Shown in pieces: positions 23,626 through 36,200 of a stretch of DNA of 64,000 nt. The notes beneath the pieces are model-generated. The model saw nothing but the letters and a program-made list of their open reading frames with translations. It made no database searches and was not told where the DNA came from. Each line of letters opens with the position of its first letter. The stretch's first letter is position 1. Source of the stretch: Tubulanus polymorphus (lineage: Eukaryota; Nemertea; Palaeonemertea; Tubulaniformes; Tubulanidae); NCBI RefSeq assembly GCF_964204645.1, contig NC_134025.1, positions 31,588,001 through 31,652,000 on the forward strand. Reading direction: 5' to 3'. Position numbers and translations under genes: made by a program.

Positions 23626-26600
23626 TTATTTAGTTTTCTGTTGAACTGTAGTCGGAAGGTGATCTTTAGCAGGAAATCCATGTAGGAACAATAAAACAAC
23701 CATATGTGCCATAAATGGAATAAATAATAACCATTTCAAATCATTCAATATACTCATATTAATCCTGAAAATATACAAATAAATATATCACAGTTTGATT
23801 CTGGGGTCTGGCCAGACGAGGAGTGACCCTCACATACATAGATATATCACAGTTTGACGCCTGGTCCGGCCAGACGAGGAGTGACCCTCACGTACATAGA
23901 TATATCACAGTTTGACGCCTGGTCCGGCCAGACGAGGAGTGACCCTCACGTACATAGATATATCACAGTTTGACGCCTGGTCTGGCCAGACGAGGAGTGA
24001 CCCTCACGTACATAGATATATCACAGTTTGACGCCTGGTCCGGCCAGACGAGGAGTGACCCTCACGTACATAGATATATCACAGTTTGACGCCTGGTCCG
24101 GCCAGACGAGGAGTGACCGTCACGTACATAGATATATCACAGTTTGACGCCTGGTCCGGCCAGACGAGGAGTGACCCTCACGTACATAGATATATCACAG
24201 TTTGACGCCTGGTCCGGCCAGACGAGGAGTGACCGTCACGTACATAGATATATCACAGTTTGACGCCTGGTCCGGCCAGACGAGGAGTGACCCTCACGTA
24301 CATAGATATATCACAGTTTGACGCCTGGTCCGGCCAGACGAGGAGTGACCGTCACGTACATAGATATATCACAGTTTGACGCCTGGTCCGGCCAGACGAG
24401 GAGTGACCCTCACGTACATAGATATATCACAGTTTGACGCCTGGTCCGGCCAGACGAGGAGTGACCCTCACGTACATAGATATATCACAGTTTGACGCCT
24501 GGTCCGGCCAGACGAGGAGTGACCCTCACGTACATAGATATATCACAGTTTGACGCCTGGTCAAGCCAGACGAGGAGTGACCCTCACGTACATAGATATA
24601 TCACAGTTTGACGCCTGGTCCGGCCAGACGAGGAGTGACCCTCACGTACATAGATATATCACAGTTTGACGCCTGGTCCGGCCAGACGAGGAGTGACCCT
24701 CACGTACATAGATATATCACAGTTTGACGCCTGGTCCGGCCAGACGAGGAGTGACCCTCACGTACATAGATATATCACAGTTTGACGCCTGGTCCGGCCA
24801 GACGAGGAGTGACCCTCACGTACATAGATATATCACAGTTTGACGCCTGGTCCGGCCAGACGAGGAGTGACCCTCACGTACATAGATATATCACAGTTTG
24901 ACCCCTGGTCCGGCCAGATGAGTGACCCTCACGTACATAACAGGACCTGGACAATAAAGCTGGGACATTTCTTTAAAATATGCAGCTATAAGGCTAAAAG
25001 AAATTGATACCTTGTTTCTCCGCTCTGCTGAGCTTAAATGTTGACCCGGCCGGCCGCCTATCTACCCTATACATTACTATTTTTAAAATCGTGATCAATT
25101 TCACCATAACAGACCCGGCCGCTATAGAAATGAACTGTTTATAAATTTTATCATATTTTACAAAAATGACCCGGCCGCTGCGGAGAAACAAGGTATCATT
25201 TTTGTTTAGCCAAAGGTTCCAATTCCACAGTTTTAGTCAAATTAATTCATTTCCATTGTTCATTCTTTTAAAAAACCAAATTCTCTACATGAGATCTGTG
25301 GAACTGGGTCAAGGTGAAGGGAAGTCTGTGGAACTGGTTCAAGGTGAAGAGAGATCAGTGGAACTGGGTCAAGGTGAAGGTTGATATTTACCGGATCTGT
25401 TTAGTATCGACTGCTTTGAATCCGTATTGATTAGTAATAATCAATACCACGTGACCTTGCAACGAGAAACCACTGACGTCGATATCCAGACTATATTCAC
25501 CCGATTCTCTGAATTCATCTTTCTTCAATAGTCTAGATCCGATATAAACCTATAAACATATATTATAACAATCGATCATTCTATTTATGATAATCTTGAT
25601 GAATTTCACCCCATCCCCTCACTAACCAGGGCTTACTTGCCTCCCCCTGGAGCTCATGTCGGTGTGACAGGAGCTGAGACTAACCCCTGGCATGTGAGTA
25701 AACTTACCCTCGCGGTATACAATGTTTTATCATTCTGCTTCCAATGATTCTCAACTATACGGAATTTTAAGGAGAACCAACTTCCAATTATTTCTTTGGG
25801 TGAATTTTCATCTTGTAAAATCTGAGTTGATAACTGTAGATAGAAGAGACCAAAAACACTGAAAACACTGACTACAAGTTCAGCCACGACTCAGTTCCAA
25901 TAGTTCGGGATAATTCTCTGCTAAACTGATTTAATTCCTGTGTTAAAAAATAAGGTCCATTTCCAATGTTTTGACTAATCTTGAGTCAAATAGTAACAGA
26001 AAACTGTGGACTCCAGTAAAACTGAATCCAGAACTGTGGAACTGGGTTCAGAACTGTGGAACTGAGTTCAGAACTGTGGAACTGAGTTCAGAACTGTTAA
26101 ACTGGATCCAGAACTGTGGAACTGGGTTCAGAACTGTGGAACTGGGTTCAGAACTGTTGAACTGGATCCGGAACTGTGGAACTGAGTTCAGAACTGTGGA
26201 ACTGGAACCAGAACTGTGGAACTGGGTCCAGAACTGTGGAACTGGGTCCAGAACTGTGGAACTGGGTCCAGAACTGTGGAACTGGATCCATAACTGTGGA
26301 ACTGGATCCAGAACTGTGGAACTGGCTCCAGAACTGTGGAACTGGATCCAGAACTGTAGAACTGGATTGAGAACTTAGTGCTGGAAACAGAAGCTACCTT
26401 TGATTGATACGGTTGAATTGAAATTCCTCTGAATAAAGTCGCGTTTGTTAAACCAATACACATTAAAGCGCCATCTTTAGTTCCGATTATGAACTGTGCA
26501 GACGTAGATTCAGTAAAATGAGACAGTAACAGCGGAGAAAGTGATATTTCATCGGTTGAGAAAGAATGACGACATTTTGTATCGTGAGATATCAAATGTA

Positions 26601-29600
26601 TTTTACCATCATGTGATATTACAGCCTGAAATATCAAGTAATAAATATCAGTAATATCTGATAATATCATTAACATTTGATAATATCAGTTATATGTAAT
26701 AATATCAGTAATATTTGATATATCAATTGTTGACCTAGTGAAACTCACCACATAAAGTTGAGGTTGTGTATTTTTATGATTCAGCGTCATCAATAAAACA
26801 TTAGTCAGTATTTTTTCAGCTAGTTGTATCGGCCATCCTGACAGTGGCTCACCGGTAATACCATTCAACGCCCAAACTTTACTACAATATAAAATATCCT
26901 TCACAATCATTATCAGCTACAAACTACAATAGACTCCGCACTAATCTGTAGAAATTAGTCTGATTTGAGAGTGATATCTGAGTTCTAATGTAACCTACTG
27001 TAATTGCTAGAAACTTACCCGTCATTTGTGGTTATAATTACATCTAGAATTCCATCATTATTTAAATCAGCTGTTTCAACCCCCGGTGAAGAACTACCAG
27101 AGATTTCCTGTTCCCAAATCACTTTACTATCGACTCCTAAACAAACCACTATTCCTGACGTATCGACGAATATCATTTCTATTTTACCATCGTGATTTAA
27201 ATCAATAACAGAAACCTGGAAATCATTCACAGAATATCAAAATATCATTAAATTTTAAAAACATTCAAAATACACAGTTTATCAACGTGTAGCCTCGCCA
27301 CATTCCAGACATCAGGGGCAGCGGTTGGTTAAAGATAACCGACGGATAAATACCATTGTAACAATGAACTTCAATTGTCACTATTCGTAGAGTAACCAGG
27401 TTTAGAATAAGTAACGAGACGAGCAGTACTGTGTAGGTTAACTATTTATTTGACGCATGAGCTTTCGCTACTAATGAATAGAAACTTCATCAGGTGAATG
27501 AGTGATGAAGCTTCTATTCATTAGTGAATTATTCGAAAGCTCGTGCGTCAAATAAATAGTTAACCTACTACTCGTCTCGTTACTTAATTGTCACTATGTC
27601 AACTATCCACTGGTTAACAATGACCTCTATTGAGTAACTGATGTCCCAAGCAGTCTAAAATGTGTACAAAGCTACTGATTGATTACAGTTAAATGTTACT
27701 CACATCTCCATGAATTGAATCGAATGATTTGGGGAAGTTTTTACGCGTAATTCCATCGCTGTTTAACACGTGTAAACTACCAGCAGATGTGCCGAGTATA
27801 ATATCAATAGATCGTGAATCAGTTATATCAGCAATTACCGGTGGGTATAATATATAACCTGGATAGTTTGATGTTACCTTAAATATAAACATCATAACAT
27901 TCACATCAGCCATTATTGATTTATTCATTTCACAGAATTGATGGCAGACACAGGTGGTTGCAGTAGCTAAAACATTGGTTAGAATTAACAAGTGGACAAA
28001 TATCAGGCGTTACAAGACAATTTTGATTGTCAATAAATGTCAACAATCCACTGGTTAACTGCGATCAAATTTTGAGCAACTGCAGCCCCTGATGTTTCCT
28101 CACAATTGATGAAATATTTTGTTAAATCCCAAAACGATAAGAAAATAAACAGAATATTTCATCAATTGTGAGAATTGTTTTCATTTTTTTACCTTCGTCA
28201 AATCTAGATAAATAGTTCTAATGATTGAAGATGATGTCATGTTGTAGATCACTAAAGCTCCCAATAAATAATTATTGATTTCTTCGTATTTCAGACCTAA
28301 ATTATTTAATTCTGATTCCTGTAAACTAGAAATAAAATCAATTACATTGATTTAACCAGTCATCAATCCTGGGTATTATCAACATCAGAGTCAAAATGAA
28401 CCAATAACTGTGGAACTGAATCCAGTAACGGCTGAACTGGGTTCAGATCTGTGGAACTGGGGCCTGAACTGTGGAACTGGGGCATGAACTGTGGAACTGG
28501 ATCTTGAACTGTGGAACTGGGGCATGAACTGTGGAACTGGATCTTGAACTGTGGAACTGGGGCCTGAACTATGGAACTGGATCTTGAACTGTGGAACTGG
28601 GGCCTGAACTGTGGAACTGGATCCAGTTGATTACTTTTATTGATTTGTAATTGTTATTGTATGTATCTATTTACCTGTAATATTCTTTATCTAAATAATA
28701 CGTTACTGGTAAAATGATCTCATCAAATTGATCGTCATTATTTAAATCACTGATCACCGGGGTTGTTAAAATATGAGCGTCTATTTTCACATAGTCACCT
28801 ATAAACTATCAAATACACAGTAATACATCTTTATCAAATACACGGTATTACATCTTCATCAAATACACAGTATTACATCTTTATCAAATACATCTATATC
28901 AAATACACATTACCAGGTATAACTTTAACAAATAGACCCACAGATTACAGATTACTTTATGACAAGTAGATATATTACACTGTAACTAATAGATCACAAG
29001 GTAACGAATTATTTACCGAATTGTAATTAATTTACCTCCTGATTTGCATGTTTCACGTATTCCTTTATTTGATGCTGAACAACATTTAACTGTTTGCTGT
29101 ACCAGTATTTCTCTATATAAACTGCATCCAACTGAAAACATACCATTTAATATTCACCTGATTAATATTCATTGATGCATAATTAATTATAGTAGGTTTA
29201 TTTTGATTTTTTAATACCTTAAATGATTTATTTTTGATGAGGGACCCATCGGAATTTAAAGCAATCATTTCTGCATCCGATGTTAATATCAAAACATCTA
29301 AAGAACCATCATTGTTTACGTCATGCTGAAAAACAACATCCAAAAAATATATCATTAAACAAAAATCCCAAAAAATAGTTTCATGATTAGAAGAAAGAGA
29401 TGATATTTACATGAATAGGTTCAGCGTGTATAGATGAATCGTGCACATAGTGCGGCCATTTTGTATTTGTTATTTCCGTCCCTGTTTTTGCGTCTATTGC
29501 TTTTATAACCTCGGTAAATGTTGCCGCTATAAGATCCGGCGAATTATCTCTGTTTATATCAGTTATCAGTGGTTTGTTGATAAACGGTGCGTTCGCAAAT

Positions 29601-29965
29601 TCTGACGTCCAATACATTTTCAATTCAACTTTATCCAATAACGGGCAACTAAAAAATAAACATTCCATGCAGAGTTATGAAGATGAGCAACCCGGGATGA
29701 GGGACTTCTGTCACTTAAGGTACAATGTGAGAAGGGGGTCACAGGGGGCTTCATTCAATCACAAAAAAAGTTGGACGAGGTCCAAAATCAAAGCTCCAAA
29801 TCAAGTGAAATGAGTGACTGTTTAAGGGTTGGCTCCGGCCGGGCTGTAAACATACTCTATTTGTTCTGCGACGAGTAGTTGTTGAATTCGTGACAGTAAT
29901 AACCACATAAACAATGATTTGTTAATGTTATTTAAAAAATTTTGACAGTTCATGGGCGCCGCCAT
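23626..29965 (-). CDS. DEX1-like FG-GAP/VCBS repeat type I membrane protein
   Basis: Thirteen exons: 29856-29965, 29411-29648, 29218-29325, 29036-29131, 28675-28805, 28193-28325, 27704-27877, 27019-27215, 26749-26881, 26398-26625, 25708-25833, 25392-25549 and 23626-23764; exactly 656 codons plus stop. A signal sequence is followed by a beta-propeller of FG-GAP/VCBS repeats with calcium-loop motifs DINRDNSPD, DVNNDGSLD, DLNNDDQFD, DLNHDGKIE and DLNNDGILD. Then come a beta-rich domain and a C-terminal TM (LKWLLFIPFMAHMVVLLFL). The order and the C-terminus match plant DEFECTIVE IN EXINE FORMATION 1, whose relatives occur in invertebrates; the animal function is not established. The acceptor at 28806 must be used, because the AG seven bases further along breaks the frame. 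Head-to-head with PTPN23. Confidence 0.88.
23786..24938. repeat. 60-bp satellite, about 19 copies, in the last intron of the DEX1-like gene
   Basis: Near-perfect head-to-tail 60-bp units containing ATATCACAGTTTGACGCC and GGCCAGACGAGGAGTGACC. The copies differ by few substitutions (CCGGCC/CTGGCC, CCCTCA/CCGTCA). There are no spacers, so it is a satellite rather than a CRISPR array. Confidence 0.97.
25002..25199. mobile_element. Short foldback element (MITE-like) with about 20-bp terminal inverted repeats
   Basis: Left end GATACCTTGTTTCTCCGC and right end GCGGAGAAACAAGGTATC are exact inverses about 198 bp apart. The interior has three ACCCGGCCG blocks. It lies in the intron between the last two exons of the DEX1-like gene. 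No ORF. Confidence 0.7.
25292..25382. repeat. 30-bp triplicated repeat
   Basis: Three copies of a 30-bp unit with GTGGAACTGGGTCAAGGTGA, adjacent to an exon donor at 25391 in the DEX1-like gene. Confidence 0.85.
26024..26378. repeat. 20-bp minisatellite of the GTGGAACTGG family
   Basis: About 17 units of CCAGAACTGTGGAACTGGGT and variants, ending 20 bp before an exon of the DEX1-like gene (26398). Same sequence family as arrays at 2881, 28397 and 34388. Confidence 0.93.
27290..27640. mobile_element. Nested foldback elements in a DEX1-like intron
   Basis: The inner hairpin 27408-27586 has arms of about 80 bp: GTAACGAGACGAG and TTAACTATTTATTTGACGCA recur inverted at the right end. It is bordered on both sides by AATTGTCACTAT. 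Outer sequence (CCAGACATCAGGGG, GGTTGGTTAAAGATAACC, ATAAATACCATTG) looks like a second element split by the insertion; related pieces occur at 11371-11426 and 28010-28110. Confidence 0.7.
28397..28626. repeat. 20-bp minisatellite of the GTGGAACTGG family
   Basis: About eleven units alternating TGAACTGTGGAACTGGGGCC and TGAACTGTGGAACTGGATCT, in an intron of the DEX1-like gene. Confidence 0.9.
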
Positions 29966-30232
29966 CTTGGGAAAAACTACAATACAAACTCACTCAGCTG
30001 AAACCACGGCCAACACCATTCTAAAATCATTACATAAAACATCGTATATATGATTATAAACCGTGTTTTATACGTATAAACCATGATTTACGTGGTCGAA
30101 TGTAGACAGTTAAGAAAATAAACTAATTTTGATGAAATTAATCTTATTTTAATGCGCTCGACGATTCATCCGGAGAGTTAATTAGCTCGTGATTCTAACG
30201 TCATTTTCCTCTTATAAACAGTCTATGAAATA
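29966..30232. promoter_or_regulatory. Compact bidirectional promoter, DEX1-like / PTPN23
   Basis: Only 267 bp separate the divergent start codons. The DEX1-like ATG on the minus strand lies in CCCAAGATGGCGGCG, which matches the YY1 consensus overlapping a start. The rest is AT-rich with no TATA box that I can assign. The compact arrangement implies shared regulation (inference). Confidence 0.55.
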
Positions 30233-33200
30233 ATGGAGGCTGTACCGCGGATGCCGATGATCAGTTTTGATCTAAAATTGTCTCCTGATGCTGTTGAATT
30301 CGGTCATTCTTTACGTCAGGTATTGCATTATTGCGTTGATAATTCTGTTCTACCGGGGGATTACCCTATTTGAACTGTCTGTCAATTATATAACGATTTT
30401 AATGATTATTGTTTATAAACGACAAACACTCTCCGAGTCCCAGTATATTTATGGTATATATACCCAGTAACCCACACCTCACAGGTCAGTTACACGTCCC
30501 AGCTCATGGGCATTAACCCTTGGTCGTATGGGCGCCAAACTCATCATCGCATCTTACCTCACCCCTTGGCCTTAATCAGTTGACTGCTTTATTTTCATTG
30601 AGCATGAAACCCCAGCATCATCATCCTGGTATCTGGCAACAACGGACTGATTACTCTTCCCCATGGCCCAGTCCAGTGCTAATGATGCAGAGGAGTGAAG
30701 ATGTTCAAGTATCTCAACTCAATGTCTACGCAACCAAGGAAAAACTATGTTGCAGTCTGGAAAGATCAGTGTGCCCATCATGTCAGCGCTGAGGGGGGGG
30801 GGGGGGATAGTCAGTTTCTTAACAGCATTCAACTCTTTCTAATCTCAGTGAAACTGTATTTGTATATTTGCAGTACATTAGTGAGAAATATGGAGAAAAT
30901 GCTGATCATTATAATGAAGCAATAAGTGAAATTGATTCCCTCAGAACTGTAAGTATATCAACCCCCTCCCCCTCTCTTTCCCCTCTCCCCCAGCGGTCCA
31001 GTGTCGGATGATAGATGTATTTTTTATTTGCAGAACGCAGTCAGAGTTTCACAGGATTTTATGGGTTGTAGTTTATTAAAGAGATATTACTGTCAATGTC
31101 ATCTATTACAAAATAGATTTCCACTTCATGACGGAGACCCATATTCGATATCATTCACCTGGTAAATATCTAATTACACCATTTTATGATTAAGGTAAAG
31201 ATTGTTATATTCACTGATTTTATTGATACATTTCACAGGGAAGATATTTTCACTGGTCGAACCGTAACTCAAACCGATGTTCGATTCGAATTAGCTTCAA
31301 TATTGTATAATATCGGAGCCCTTCATTCAGTATTAGGGGCTTTAGATACGAGACAAACTCCTGAGGTAAATAGTTACATTGTCTCATTAGTAATTAGTTA
31401 CATTGGCTCATTAATGCTTTGTAGATTTGTTACAATGTAATGATGAATTATTTTATTTTTATTTTTTCAGGGTATGAAAATCAGTTGTACTCACTTCCAG
31501 TGCGCTGCCTGGGCGTTCCAACATCTATTAGATACTTATCAATCCTCATATACTTATCACTTTACTAGAGAAGTGCTTACCTTTCAAATCAATCTCATGT
31601 TGGTAAGTTGTAAACTTCTACTAACAAGGTATAATCCTCCCCTCCACCCCCACCCACTCGATCCCTGCTTGCCTTGGATTATAGCGTGTGACAAATATTT
31701 AAAATGTTCCTACAATTCATACAATAACTCATATCATCCTGCTCTGACGACCCTGAAATTCACTTCCTGCGTTGCAGAATTGATCTGGTGAGATAAAGTG
31801 TTCGTGATGGTGACTTTAGGTCATTGTGATTCGATTTCTTCAATTCTATAATCATGATAGGAGATAATGATTTATTACTTAGAAGCATCGAACCCTTTAC
31901 AAAATAGAAGAGAAAGATTATAAATCTACTAATCAATCGATCAGCCTGAATCCTCTCTGGATGAATAAAAGTGTTTTAACTGCCTCTTTATAAAAGATGA
32001 TTCAATATTTCTGGATTCCTATTTTGTTGATAGGCTCAGGCTCAGGAATGTATCCTCGAGAAGAGTATGACTGATAACAGAAAGAGTACAATTACAGCTA
32101 AAGTGGCTGCTCAAATAGTAGAATATTACAGAATAGCTTTAGACAACATAGAATCGCAGTTGAATCATTGTAAAAAATTCAAGGTAATCAAAGACAAACC
32201 AACATCCAGATATAGTTCCATAGTTTCAATGTTATAGATTTGACTGTTTGGGTTAAAATGATTTTAGGAATGGAAGAAAAGAATGGAAATGAAAATTCAG
32301 TTTTATAAATGTGTCATGTATTTATACATGGGAAATCAGTGTGAGGAAAAACAGAGATGGGGAGAACGACTGACCTATTATCAATCATCTCTGGATACAT
32401 TAGAAAACTGTATCAAACTAGCTAAAGTAAGTATCAAACTAGACAACTGTATCAAACTAGACAACTGTATCAAACTAGCTAAAATAAGTATCAAATCTGA
32501 GAACTGTATCAAACTAGCTAAAATAAGTATCAAACTAGACAACTGTATCAAACTAGCTAAAATAAGTATCAAATCTGAGAACTGTATCAAACTAGCTAAA
32601 ATAAGTATCAAACTAGACAACTGTATCAAACTAGACAACTGTATCAAACTAGACAACTGTATCAAACTAGCTAAAATAAGTATCAAATCTGAGAACTGTA
32701 TCAAACTAGCTAAAATAAGTATCAAACTAGACAACTGTATCAAACTAGCTAAAGTACCGGTAAGTATCAAATCTGAGAACTGTATCAAACTGTTTGATAC
32801 AGTTCTAACTATAAAAGTGTTGGATGATCAAGCCGAGATACGTCTGTATTTAGACGAGATGAATAATGAATGAATGTTTTATAGAATGAAGGCGAAGCTG
32901 TTGCTGAATCTTTAAGATTTACTATGGACGTCGTTGGTGGAAAGTAAGTACCTGTAGTTCAATGAAAAAATACTCTGATATATGATATTGATATATCTAA
33001 CGATATTGATATATCTGACATGTATCATTGATATGTGATATTGTTATATCTGATATATGATATTGATATATCTGATTTGTTTGTTTGTAAACAGGAGGAA
33101 TATCGCTGACAGAGAGAATGCTATGATTTATCATGAGAAAGTTCCTGATATCAATACATTACCTGAAATTAAAGGTTTGTACCAGCTAGGAGGACTGGGT

Positions 33201-36200
33201 TCTGGACTCAGTTCTGGACTCAATAGTTTTTGGTTGTGTATATTACGTATAACCCTGTAATTAATTTAAACAGGAGCCGCTTTAGTGAAAGGAATCCCGT
33301 TTGAAGCTGATGATATTGAAATATCTGGTGCCGATATATTCGCTAAACTTGTTCCGATTGAGGTTCATGAATCCTCATCACTGTACAGGTGTGTGTATGA
33401 GTGAGTGTTCGTCAGGTATCTGTGAGTGTCTCTCAGTGAGTGTTCGTTAATTCTATTCCGGTTTATTTCAGCGAAGAAAAGGCGAAATTATTGAGACAAA
33501 TTGGAGACGAAATTGATCAAAAAGAAACTGAACTCGCGTATGTATTTAAACTACCGTAGACTTAGTTCAGGTCTAGAGTTTCACTGAATATCTTCGAAGT
33601 TACCCCTAGCGGTAAATCCTCTATTTGGGGGTGAAAACCTTGAGTAACATTCAGAAACTTGTGGAATAAATTACTAATTTTCATGGTCCCACATTTATGA
33701 AACTCGGCCAAATAAATTTTTTTCGACCAAATTCCTCTGACTCTGGGATACATATCTGGAGTTCAATGGTAGGATGACAAATATCTGAATTGATCAGAGT
33801 TTACTGAATACAATCATTGTATTATTTATATTTAGATGAATTGTAACAATTTCGTCAATGTTTCTTCACGAATCTAGGAGTGTATAATGTAATACTGATT
33901 GTATGAATCTAGGAGTATATAATGTAATACTGACTGTATGAATCTAGGAGTATATAATGTAATACTGATTGTATTGTAGTCAGTTTCTGGTTGCGTTAAA
34001 GTTAGATCGCAGTATGTTAGATTTCGGACCTATGAAATTACCGGAGGAATTACTGGAGAAATGTGCAGCGATTAGTGTTCAAACTGATACCGTACAAACT
34101 CTTATTGATGCCATGAAACGTAAGTTTTACTCAAACTCCTCCTGAATCTCAGTTCCCGAATCTCAGTTCTCTAAATCTCAGTTCCCGAATCTCAGTTCTC
34201 TAAATCTCAGTTCCCTACATCTCAGTTCCCTAAATCTCAGTTCCCGAATCTCAGTTCTCTAAATCTCAGTTCCCGAATCTCAGTTCTCTAAATCTCAGTT
34301 CCCTAAATCTCAGTTCCCGAATCTCAGTTCCCTAAATGTCAGTTCCCTAAATCTCAGTTCCCTAAATCTCAGTTCCCTAAATCTCAGTTCAACAGTTGTG
34401 GACTCAAGTTCTACAGTTGTGGACTCAAGTTCTACAGTTGTGGACTCAAGTTCCACAATTGTGGACTCAAGTTCCACAGTTGTGGACTCAAGTTCTACAG
34501 TTGTGGACTCAAGTTCCACAGTTGTGGACTCAAGTTCCACAGTTGTGGACTCAAGTTCTACAGTTTTGGACTCAAGTTCCACAATTGTTTGTTGAGAACT
34601 GACTAGAATCAAAACTGATTTAGATTCTGTAGTCAAACTGAATTAACAATTTATCAGTGAATTTCCCTCTAATCGTCGAGGTTATAGTTTGATATATCTA
34701 TTTCAGGATTATCAGGAATATCGTTAGACGTTCGTGAGAATATCGATGAAATTGAGAGTTTAGTTCAACAAGAAGAGAAAAACGAACGAGAATTTCAGGA
34801 AATATACGGCAAAAAACGAGCTCCGAATATCATAATATCAGAGATAGCGCAAGAGTCTGCGAAATATGAGAGTGTTTTAATGAAAGCTGATCAATCAAAT
34901 TCTGGACTTCATAAAGTGATGGAGGAACAAGTGAAATATCTGAGACTATTGACCGGTCCACTAGAAGAGTTGGATAAATATATTCCTTCATTACAAACTC
35001 TTAACTGTAAGTTTTATTACTGATTATTCTGATACAGTAGACTACTGCCCGCTTGCCCGGGACTCTGCTTGCCCGGGACTCTGCTTGCCCGGGACTCTGC
35101 TTGCCCGGGACTCTGCTTGCCCGGGACTCTGCTTGCCCTGGACTCTGCTTGCCCTGGACTCTGCTTGCCCGGGACTCTGCTTGCCCTGGACTCTGCTTGC
35201 CCGGGGGTTGATTAGCCCTGATTATCATGTGCCCTGGACTCTGCTTGCCCGGGACTCTGCTTGCCCTGGACTCTACTTGCCCGGGGGCTTATTAGCCCTG
35301 ATTATCATGTGCCCTGGACTCTGCTTGCCCGGGGGCTGATTAGCCCTGATTATCATGTGCCCTGGACTCTGCTTGCCCGGGAGCTGATTAGCCCTGATTG
35401 TTATTTGCACATGCTTTGCTTGACAAAATATTTGAAATTTCTAATCTTCAATTCTTATTGATTTTATCGACCGATCCCTGCTCTGACTGCCTGGAAGATG
35501 CTGTATTACTTTAAAGAGAATTCACTGATCTCTTGCGGTCGGGGGCAAGCGCGCGTAGACTATAATAATCAATTTCAAACTGTTTTGATCGTTGATTTTG
35601 TCGTTACGGTTACAGCTGAAGAAGATGTTGAATTAATCGACCGTATTAGAATGTTATTGGGTAAAATTGAACAGATGAAAACACAACGTACAGAGTTAAC
35701 AGAGAAGTTACGAGAGAATATACGAGCTGATGATATCACGTTACAGTTAGTGAGCAGTGATCAATCTAATACCGAGGTAACTATTCACTGTTACAGTTAG
35801 TGAGCAGTGATCAATCTAATACCGAGGTAACTATTCACTGTTACAGTTAGTGAGCAGTGATCAATCTAATACCGAGGTAACTATTCACTGTTACAGTTAG
35901 TGAGCAGTGATCGATCTAATACCGAGGTAACTATTCACTGTTACAGTTAGTGAGCAGTGATCGATCTAATACCGAGGTAACTATTCACTGTTACAGTTAG
36001 TGAGCAGTGATCGATCTAATACCGAGGTAACTATTCACTGTTACAGTTAGTGTGCAGTGATCGATCTAATACCGAGGTAACTATTCACTGTTACAGTTAG
36101 TGTGCAGTGATCGATCTAATACCGAGGTAACTATTCACTGTTACAGTTAGTGAGCAGTGATCGATCTAATACCGAGGTAACTATTCACTGTTACAGTTAG

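Noticed and set aside
23786..24938. CRISPR-like array of identical 60-bp units
   Set aside because: Units are directly head-to-tail with no unique spacers, inside a eukaryotic intron; it is a satellite.
29218..29355. Alternative donor at about 29155 lengthening a DEX1-like exon
   Set aside because: CAG|GTGAAT is also phase 0, but the shorter exon (29218) joins better with the expected FG-GAP spacing; left as an isoform possibility.
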